From NCBI GenBank assembly GCA_027067785.1, contig JAMOVL010000041.1, positions 1 through 32,961 of the forward strand: 32,961 nucleotides of DNA, given 5' to 3'. Source of the DNA: Desulfurococcales archaeon (GTDB lineage Archaea > Thermoproteota > Thermoprotei_A > Sulfolobales > Desulfurococcaceae). The notes beneath the pieces were generated by a model that had not been told where the DNA came from, did no database searches, and was given only the letters and a program-made list of their open reading frames with translations. A program made the position numbers and the translations under genes. Numbering within the stretch: the first letter of the stretch is position 1; each line of letters begins with the position of its first letter. Below, in pieces: positions 26,118 to 32,961 of this stretch.

Positions 26118-27151
26118 TGGTGGTTTAGTGTATTTGTTTTTTTGGCTTTGATTAATACTATTTTTTCATCTCTTCTTGCTTTTCTTGTTGGTGGGGGTAG
26201 TATTATTGTTGTCTGCATGGTTTTTACTGCTATGATCTTGTAGGTGTGTTTTGGGTCTTGCTGGTTTAGTTGTTGTTCTATTTCGGCTAGTGTTTTACCG
26301 TCTTGTTGGTCTGTGATTCTTTGTTCTATTAGGTCTGCTGTTCCGCGACGTGTTGTTAGTTCTTTGATTACTTCTAGGACTGCTGGTTCGAATACGCTGC
26401 TGGCTATTGTTCTTCCTAGTAGGCGTGTTGATAGTGTGTGGTGGGCTCCTGCTTGGCGTAGTAGTTCTTCTGTCTCTGCATTCTTGGCTATTGCTGAGAT
26501 CTTTGCTGTGGGGTTTATTTTGCGGAGCAGGAGTGTTAGGTGTATTGCTTGGCTGTCTTCACGGCTACATATTATCAGGTGTTCTGCCTTGTCTGCCCCG
26601 GCTTTGCGCAGGGTTTCCTCGTCGGCTAGCTCGCCGACCATATAGTCTACTCCGGGGTCTCGTTTGGGCTGGCTGGATGTGAGCCAGCCGGCCTCATCCT
26701 CTAGGCCGTTAAGCCTTAGCTCATCGATAACCTCGTAACAGGACTCATCGTCACCGATAACTAGTATCTTCTTGTTCCTCAACGGAGCCAGCCCCAATAA
26801 CTTCTTCATACTTGCTTGTAGGAAGGCATCAGCTATAACTGATACTGTCAACGTATAGGCGAGTATACCCATAACCGCCGTGAATCCAGCCACGAGCCAT
26901 CCAACACCACGAGTAGGCACTATGTCTCCATAGCCTATCGTCGCCATTGTTATAATGCTCCAGTAAAGACTAGCCCAGATATCAATATCTCTCCGCCCAG
27001 CCAATACGTGCTCCGAGTAATAGAAGAGCAACGCACAGACAATCCACATCGAGAGGAAGAAACCAGCAACAAATACCAGTCGAGAACGCAGTATTTTTCC
27101 TGGTTTTCTCTTCAGTCTTCGCAGTATCTTATAGATTATGCTGACAACCAA
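26090..27151 (-). CDS. Two-TM potassium channel with TrkA-N (RCK) and TrkA-C-like domains (MthK-like)
   Basis: 353 aa; pore LYWSIITMATIGYGDIVPT (selectivity filter TIGYGD); KKILVIGDDESCYEVIDELRLNG Rossmann; C-terminal RCK_C-like region; TTG start. Confidence 0.9.
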   Translation of the reverse strand: MVVSIIYKILRRLKRKPGKILRSRLVFVAGFFLSMWIVCALLFYYSEHVLAGRRDIDIWASLYWSIITMATIGYGDIVPTRGVGWLVAGFTAVMGILAYTLTVSVIADAFLQASMKKLLGLAPLRNKKILVIGDDESCYEVIDELRLNGLEDEAGWLTSSQPKRDPGVDYMVGELADEETLRKAGADKAEHLIICSREDSQAIHLTLLLRKINPTAKISAIAKNAETEELLRQAGAHHTLSTRLLGRTIASSVFEPAVLEVIKELTTRRGTADLIEQRITDQQDGKTLAEIEQQLNQQDPKHTYKIIAVKTMQTTIILPPPTRKARRDEKIVLIKAKKTNTLNHHHGRVIVVG

Positions 27152-27298
27152 TGCTTAGACACCATAGATGCGTAAATAACATACAAGCACTAATTATATA
27201 TCTTCGTATCCCGTTGAAATATGAACTAATAAACAAATATATTGTTTGCACCCAAGTGCTCATGAATTGGTTCAAGATCTAAAATGGAGGTGATAGTA

Positions 27299-27928
27299 TT
27301 GTCCAGCTCCAAGACAAGTATTGCCGTCTTAATTATAATTGTTATCATAATAGCCGGAATGATAGGCTACTACATAGGACGTACTAGTACCACTAATAAA
27401 CAAGCAAAGATAACACCATCCAAACAATTAACTACAACCCAGGCTCCCCCTACAAGAACAAATACATTATCAACAACTACGACTACGCCACATGAAAATC
27501 TAGAGGTAATACCGAGCTACCCCATATACACCAAGAATATAAAGTATCTACCAGATAAGAACGCTTACATGGTTCTCGAAAAAGGAAAAATAATTAAGAT
27601 AAAAGGACTAATTAACGGGCTCTCCCACAACGCTACATTAGGCAACGGAACAGCCGGGTGGCTCGTAACAATAGTGATTAAGAATACTGGCCCGATATCT
27701 GCGAGAATAACACAAATATACTTGAATAATATTCCCATAAATAAAATGTTAGGAGTAATCGCCTATAACGGAACAGACACTGTGATAAAACCCGGTGAGA
27801 CCAGAACACTATACATAATCCTCCAAAAGGATGGCACTAAAATAATGTTCACACCCGGCATAATGGTGAATATTAAGATTCACACCGCCAGTGGCAGAAC
27901 ATATCCAACAACAATAGTACTACCATAG
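27299..27928 (+). CDS. Chimeric pilin-head protein (P5): non-pilin membrane anchor plus Ser/Thr-rich linker plus pilin globular head
   Basis: ORF track starts at 27284 but GGAGGTGA 27286-27293 favours TTG 27299: MSSSKTSIAVLIIIVIIIAGMIGYYIGRTSTT..., C-terminal IVIKNTGPISARITQIYLNNIPI...MVNIKIHTASGRTYPTTIVLP matches pilin heads. Confidence 0.75.
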   Translation: MSSSKTSIAVLIIIVIIIAGMIGYYIGRTSTTNKQAKITPSKQLTTTQAPPTRTNTLSTTTTTPHENLEVIPSYPIYTKNIKYLPDKNAYMVLEKGKIIKIKGLINGLSHNATLGNGTAGWLVTIVIKNTGPISARITQIYLNNIPINKMLGVIAYNGTDTVIKPGETRTLYIILQKDGTKIMFTPGIMVNIKIHTASGRTYPTTIVLP

Positions 27929-27953
27929 ATTAAGGTCTATGTACCTTAATCTA
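27926..27953 (+). terminator. Putative hairpin terminator overlapping the P5 stop codon
   Basis: Perfect 11-bp inverted repeat TAGATTAAGGT-CTATGT-ACCTTAATCTA followed by ACATCTTTTTG. Confidence 0.5.
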
Positions 27954-28073
27954 ACATCTTTTTGAACTAAATTACATTCTCCATGCCTAGTAGTAAGGAG
28001 AAACAAACTTCTCAAAAACACCCATACGCCCACCATGACAAAAGGAGAAAAAGAATACGGAATAATCAAAAAT

Positions 28074-29315
28074 TCATGGAGCCCTAATATTAGCAGGATA
28101 CTTGTATCCTGATGACGAATGCACTATTATAGAGTACAACGTCCCAGGCGACACATTAGGCGACACCAACACCAATACAGCTTTCTGACCAGGCATCAAT
28201 GTATATGGTAGTGGATGTCCAATGACGATCACTACTTGAACAACAGGCTCCAAGGCAAAACCTATATCTGAATATAAATGAATATCTAGGGTATTATTGT
28301 AATAATAGTCTTTTTTATCAGTACCGTTATATGAGAGCGTTAAGATATCCTTGTTGTTAAAATCATAGGAAATGATTGGCGTGTTATTAGTATATATTGT
28401 AAACCTATCTATATCAAGACTATAATCAATTTGTATAGGCACACTCCCTATAATTGCGGGTACATCTAATTCTTGAGAATACACTATTACTCTCCATATA
28501 GTTATATTAATAGCATTCGCAACAAGGCTCTTGTATAGCGGAACATTGTCCACAACGGGTTTACCATCCAAGAAGAAGCTTATCCGCCATAAGCTCAAAT
28601 TACTATAAGTATAGATGTTGACCCTTAGGTCATGCCAATTACGAACGGCTACAATACCGTTAAGATCTACGTTTTTAGAATAGAGTGTAACCCATCCGGA
28701 TCCGGATTTATGCAACATTATACTGAGTTGTTTATAATTAGCACAATATGAGACACTTAATGTATATATATTAATTGTGCCATTATTAAATCCAACTTCA
28801 TAGTTAAAGACTAGATCATATGTGTACATAGTGTAATTTACATTACCTCCAACACTATAGCTGAAATTATCATATCTTGCTACATAGTCTATAGTGAATG
28901 ATATCGGATAGGTATAGGTAGTATCAATATATCTACCTATACTCTCGCCACAACCACATTCATTGCTTGCAGTTCCATTTATATTTACATGTATATTTAG
29001 ATAGCCTTTATTCAGGTCTTGCGGGTTAAAGTTCTCCTCATTGACGAAAAAGGCCTTGAAGCCCATCTGGTTGTAGGGCTTATTATCGATGAATATGTTA
29101 TCGATTGTTACTGGGCGTGTGCCCGTGTTTTTGAGGTAGAGTATCATGTAGTAATTGCTGTTATATTTCATACAATATGTATCGTATATGTCTAGTCTCT
29201 CTATACCTGTATAGCCCGTTATAATCCCTGAAACCCATAAGGTGATGACAACTGTGATTGAGAGTGTTACAGCGACTATGATAACTGTTGCCACGAGAGG
29301 GGATAGGGCACGCAT
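28074..29315 (-). CDS. Divergent archaeal type IV pilin (P6) with about 290-aa insertion, possibly LamG/lectin-like
   Basis: MRALSPLVATVIIVAVTLSITVVITLWVSGIITGYTGIERLDIYD...LYLKNTGTRPVTIDNIFIDNKPYNQ ... LYSIIVHSSSGYKYPANIRAP; insertion contains NWHDLRVNIYTYSNLSLWRISFFLDGKPVVDNVPL. Confidence 0.75.
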   Translation of the reverse strand: MRALSPLVATVIIVAVTLSITVVITLWVSGIITGYTGIERLDIYDTYCMKYNSNYYMILYLKNTGTRPVTIDNIFIDNKPYNQMGFKAFFVNEENFNPQDLNKGYLNIHVNINGTASNECGCGESIGRYIDTTYTYPISFTIDYVARYDNFSYSVGGNVNYTMYTYDLVFNYEVGFNNGTINIYTLSVSYCANYKQLSIMLHKSGSGWVTLYSKNVDLNGIVAVRNWHDLRVNIYTYSNLSLWRISFFLDGKPVVDNVPLYKSLVANAINITIWRVIVYSQELDVPAIIGSVPIQIDYSLDIDRFTIYTNNTPIISYDFNNKDILTLSYNGTDKKDYYYNNTLDIHLYSDIGFALEPVVQVVIVIGHPLPYTLMPGQKAVLVLVSPNVSPGTLYSIIVHSSSGYKYPANIRAP

Positions 29316-29484
29316 TATGTCATCATCTAATTAGAAAACGAAGAACATATTCTTAATAATATGAGTGGTATAAGATTACTAACGATATATTATATATAAT
29401 AATATTTGATTAGATTGTAAAAGACTTATATTTTTAATCATTTATTTAAAAATATAACGATCTTGTTTTAGATTTTCGGGTTAG

Positions 29485-29498
29485 GTTTATATAAAAAT
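29485..29498 (+). promoter_or_regulatory. Putative TATA box for the sugar ABC transporter operon
   Basis: GTTTATATAAAAAT about 45-57 nt upstream of GTG 29542. Confidence 0.45.
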
Positions 29499-29541
29499 AG
29501 GAACAATAAAATATTAGAATGGCTCTTTTAGCGGTGGTATC

Positions 29542-30942
29542 GTGTCCCCAGTTAAAACATCTTATCTAGTCGCCGCCTTCATCATAATAATTATAATTGT
29601 TGGTGTTGGTGCATTCTTTGCAGGTCGAGCGACTGCTCCCCTTAAAACCATTACATCACCGATAACATCCTCAGCCCCCGGAACATCAACAACTTCTCCG
29701 GGACAGGAGGAATTGATAATATTCCATTGGTGGACCGCTGGAGGAGAGAAACAAGCTATTGAGAAATTATTCCAAATATATCATGAGAAATATCCCAATA
29801 TAAAGATAGTTCCTAACCCGATACCTGGTGGAGGCGGTGTAAACCTCAAGGCAGTCTTGATGAGCAGGTTATCCGCTGGTATACCACCTGACACATTCCA
29901 GTCACTAAGCGGTGCAGAGCTCAAATCATATGTTGACGCTGGATACCTACAGCCCGTAGACCAGATATGGAAGGAGACTGGCCTCATAAACCATGTACCG
30001 CCTCTCCTGAAGAAGGTGAGCTACTTCTACGGCCACTTCTACGGAGTACCGATAAGTGTTCATAGAGCTAACTGGCTATGGTATAATAAGAAGATCTTTG
30101 ACCAGCTGGGCCTGAAGCCGCCGACAACAGTGCCTGAGCTGCTCCAGGTGTGTAAGACTATTAAGGAGAAAATGCCCAATGTGTGGCCGATTGCTCTTGG
30201 TATGAGAGAGAAATGGGAGATAGTGTTCATATTTGATGATCTTCTACTATACTATGGAGGGCCACAGTACTATCAGAGATTCTACACGGGACGCGTAAAC
30301 TTCAATAACCAGACGGACGTTAAGCCCGTAGAAGAGGCACTTCAGACGCTTGAGACAATGATAAAAGATGGATACATCTATCCGTATAGCGCCTCCCTAA
30401 CATGGGATCAGAGCGTGGCATTGGTAGCCCACGGCAAGGCAGCAATGGTCTTCATAGGGGACTTCGCACTAGGATACTTCCTCGCAAACGGCTATAAGCC
30501 AGGCGTAGACTTCGACGGCGTGCCATTCCCGCAGAAGCCTACAGAAGTATTCCTAATGATAGTAGACGAGTTCACACTGCCGAAAGGAGCTCCTCACGAG
30601 GACGCGGCTATAAAGTGGCTGAAACTACTGGCCGATCCACAGGCGGAGTTCGAGTTCACCAAGATCAAGGGGAGCATTGCGCCGAGACTAGATGCACCCA
30701 CAAACTACCCCGATAAGTTCAGGCAGGAGAACGTTAAATTCTACAGAGAGCATCCGAACCTAGTCATCCCGATGTCAGCCCACGGCGTACTTGCACCACT
30801 GGCCTTCCTGAGAGACTACTTCGACTTAATGGCCCAGTTCGTCACGCAGCCCAACGTCGATCAGACAATACACCAGTTATCACAGCTGTTCGTTAAGGAC
30901 ATGGTTAAAGAACAGAGTGAATGGTACTGGTCACAATCATAA
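29542..30942 (+). CDS. ABC transporter sugar-binding protein (family 1 extracellular solute-binding)
   Basis: 466 aa; N-terminal TM plus Ser/Thr/Pro linker, then ELIIFHWWTAGGEKQAIEKLFQIYHEKYPNIKI.. LSAGIPPDTFQS.. GVPISVHRANWLWYNKKIFDQLGL typical of CUT1 binding proteins; GTG start. Confidence 0.9.
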   Translation: MSPVKTSYLVAAFIIIIIIVGVGAFFAGRATAPLKTITSPITSSAPGTSTTSPGQEELIIFHWWTAGGEKQAIEKLFQIYHEKYPNIKIVPNPIPGGGGVNLKAVLMSRLSAGIPPDTFQSLSGAELKSYVDAGYLQPVDQIWKETGLINHVPPLLKKVSYFYGHFYGVPISVHRANWLWYNKKIFDQLGLKPPTTVPELLQVCKTIKEKMPNVWPIALGMREKWEIVFIFDDLLLYYGGPQYYQRFYTGRVNFNNQTDVKPVEEALQTLETMIKDGYIYPYSASLTWDQSVALVAHGKAAMVFIGDFALGYFLANGYKPGVDFDGVPFPQKPTEVFLMIVDEFTLPKGAPHEDAAIKWLKLLADPQAEFEFTKIKGSIAPRLDAPTNYPDKFRQENVKFYREHPNLVIPMSAHGVLAPLAFLRDYFDLMAQFVTQPNVDQTIHQLSQLFVKDMVKEQSEWYWSQS

Positions 30943-30963
30943 CGGATCGGGGGAGTTGACGCT

Positions 30964-31842
30964 GTGAAGGCCAGCTATAGATATGCAATTATTTTTTTAA
31001 CACCCCTATTCTTTATTCTAGGAATTCTATATTTCATGACTTTCTGGACTATTTACATATCATTCACAAACTGGGTAGGAATGAGGCCTAATTATCAGTT
31101 GGCAGGGCTTAAATGGTATAGTTACATGTTGAGCAGTGACAAGTTCTGGGTTAGTCTTAAGAATAACCTGTTATGGCTTGTAGTCTTTATCGTGCCTACA
31201 GCGATACTTGGTCTGTTAATAGCTTATGTTCTCGAACTATATATTGTCAGGGGAGAATCTATTTACCGCACAATATTTCTTTACCCGACAGCGTTATCAT
31301 TCGTTGTCACAGGAACTCTCTGGGCATGGATATATGATCCCGCCAATGGAGTCATAAACAGCATATTGTCAAGGCTGGGAATAGATACTAGTCATCTAGG
31401 ATGGATCTGTGATCCCAACATAGCGACCTACTGCCTAATAGCTGCAGCAATATGGCAGTATACTGGTTTTGCAATAGTGTTGTTCCAGTCGGCTCTGAGA
31501 GGAGGTTATCTGAAAAGCATTATTGAAGCCGCACTCGTCGATGGAGCGCATGGATGGAGACTATTATGGTATGTGATCGTCCCGAACATACGTTCAGCGT
31601 TCGTAATCGTGGCTGCATTACTCGCAATATTCTCTCTCAAAGTATTCGACCTAGTATACGTGATGACCCAGGGAGGCCCTGGCATCTCAACATATGTACT
31701 GGCTTTCTACATGTACATGGCTACATTCTGGAAAGAAATGGTAAGCCTTGGTGCAGCGATAAGCGTTGTGATCTTCGCGCTCAGCATGATCATAATCATA
31801 CCCTATAGCTACTACGCGCTTAAGAGGTGGTTAATGAAGTGA
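30964..31842 (+). CDS. Sugar ABC transporter permease (MalF-like)
   Basis: 292 aa, 6 TM-like segments, EAA loop IIEAALVDGAHGWRLLWYVIVPNIRSA. Confidence 0.9.
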   Translation: MKASYRYAIIFLTPLFFILGILYFMTFWTIYISFTNWVGMRPNYQLAGLKWYSYMLSSDKFWVSLKNNLLWLVVFIVPTAILGLLIAYVLELYIVRGESIYRTIFLYPTALSFVVTGTLWAWIYDPANGVINSILSRLGIDTSHLGWICDPNIATYCLIAAAIWQYTGFAIVLFQSALRGGYLKSIIEAALVDGAHGWRLLWYVIVPNIRSAFVIVAALLAIFSLKVFDLVYVMTQGGPGISTYVLAFYMYMATFWKEMVSLGAAISVVIFALSMIIIIPYSYYALKRWLMK

Positions 31843-32660
31843 AGCTCCGCACAATCAATATAATAGCCTACATAGTCCTCGGGATCATAGCGGTGCTATG
31901 GCTTGTACCACTATACCTAGCGATCACGACCTCGCTGAAAACATTGAGAGAAGTAAGCGCGATGAACTACTTATCACTACCACGAACACCTGAGCCAAGC
32001 AACTATGTACAGGCATGGAACTCCGGGATAGGTAAAGGCCTGCTCAACAGCATCATTATAACAATACCGACGACAATTCTCTGCGTATTCATAGGGGCAT
32101 GGGCAGGATACTTCTTATCAAGGTTCAGGTTCAGGTACGCACCGCTAATATTCTTTATAACAGCAATAGCAACATTCATACCCTACCAGATAGTATTGAT
32201 CCCCCTCACACAGATAGTAGCATCTCTAAGAATAGGGCAATCGCATCTAGGACTCATCTTCGCCTACACAGTATTAAATGTACCCTTAGCAGCACTTGTC
32301 ACCGCAACATTCTTTACATCGATACCCAAGGAACTGGAGGAGGCAGCATACATAGATGGCTGTGGCCCTGTCAAGATATTCTGGAAGATAATACTGCCAG
32401 TAGCGAAACCCGCTCTAGCTTCAGCGGCTATTCTGGTGTTCACACAGGTATGGAACGAATTCCTCATAGCATTAACGCTATCAACGCCTTCCACGAAGCC
32501 CGTAACACCAGTAGTTGCAGAGCTCAAAGGAAATTACGTAGCTCAATGGAATATTCAGATGGCAGGCGCTATACTAGCTATACTTCCTCCTTTAATCCTC
32601 TTCCTCCTAATGGGTAAATACTTCATAAGAGGGCTCCTCGCAGGAACCCTCAAAGCTTGA
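31827..32660 (+). CDS. Sugar ABC transporter permease (MalG-like)
   Basis: 277 aa, EAA loop LEEAAYIDGCGPVKIFWKIILPVAKPA; overlaps upstream gene. Confidence 0.9.
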   Translation: MVNEVKLRTINIIAYIVLGIIAVLWLVPLYLAITTSLKTLREVSAMNYLSLPRTPEPSNYVQAWNSGIGKGLLNSIIITIPTTILCVFIGAWAGYFLSRFRFRYAPLIFFITAIATFIPYQIVLIPLTQIVASLRIGQSHLGLIFAYTVLNVPLAALVTATFFTSIPKELEEAAYIDGCGPVKIFWKIILPVAKPALASAAILVFTQVWNEFLIALTLSTPSTKPVTPVVAELKGNYVAQWNIQMAGAILAILPPLILFLLMGKYFIRGLLAGTLKA

Positions 32661-32675
32661 TAGGGGTGTGTAAAA

Positions 32676-32961
32676 ATGGCTAGGGTTGAGGTCAGAAATC
32701 TATTGAAAAGGTTCGGGAAAGTAGTAGCAGTAAACCATATAACATTCACTGTTGACGACGGCGAGTTCTTCGTACTTCTGGGCCCCTCTGGTTGTGGTAA
32801 GACGACGACTCTTAGATGCATAGCTGGGCTTGAGGATCCCGATGAGGGTGATATAATTATTGATGGTAAGAGAGTGAATGATCTCCCTCCCTACAAGAGA
32901 GATATAGCAATGGTGTTCCAGAACTACGCGCTATACCCGCACATGAAAGTATACGATAACC
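32676..32961 (+). CDS. Sugar ABC transporter ATP-binding protein (MalK-like), truncated by window end
   Basis: [95 protein letters not shown]; Walker A and Q-loop. Confidence 0.93.
   Translation, partial: MARVEVRNLLKRFGKVVAVNHITFTVDDGEFFVLLGPSGCGKTTTLRCIAGLEDPDEGDIIIDGKRVNDLPPYKRDIAMVFQNYALYPHMKVYDN

Noticed and set aside
26244-26682. Plus-strand Ser/Cys/Val-rich ORFs opposite the potassium channel
   Set aside because: Arise from the T/G-rich strand asymmetry; no start context or domain, while the minus-strand channel has a clear TIGYGD filter.
29542-29640. Class III prepilin signal on the sugar-binding protein
   Set aside because: No clear K/R-G/A cleavage site directly before the hydrophobic helix; better read as a TM anchor or ordinary signal plus Ser/Thr/Pro linker.

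Overview
AT-rich archaeal chromosome segment. Gene content and signals (TATA boxes, GGTGA-type Shine-Dalgarno sites, GTG/TTG starts, class III prepilin signals) suggest a hyperthermophilic Thermoproteota/Crenarchaeota, possibly Desulfurococcales; this is inferred by eye. Left part (1-5.6 kb): 3' end of an AMP/thymidine phosphorylase, a MobB-like P-loop protein, a geranylgeranyl-reductase-family flavoprotein, a DUF429-like protein, a DHH phosphoesterase and an NreA-type DNA repair protein with a C-terminal PIP-box-like tail. Middle (5.5-11.3 kb): a KaiC/RecA-like ATPase between two polytopic membrane proteins with soluble C-terminal domains, an uncharacterised 269-aa protein and an ACT-V4R-like fusion. 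Core (11.4-29.3 kb): an archaeal type IV pilus-like locus. It has a secretion ATPase interrupted by two LAGLIDADG inteins (one inside Walker A, one just after the GHGG box), a divergent FlaJ/PilC-like membrane platform, a five-gene translationally coupled run of pilin-like surface proteins (one with DUF2341/lectin-like features), and four tandem pilins with near-invariant N- and C-termini but variable middles. Flanking these are a sixth divergent pilin on the minus strand with a large insertion, and a chimeric protein that carries the pilin head on a different membrane anchor. A TrkA-N potassium channel overlaps the last tandem pilin tail-to-tail. Right end: a CUT1-type sugar ABC transporter (binding protein, two permeases, truncated ATPase). 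The strongest candidate for an undescribed system is the mosaic pilin family, with DNA-level repeats marking N- and C-terminal exchange blocks, together with the doubly intein-interrupted assembly ATPase. The KaiC plus two-membrane-protein cassette comes second.
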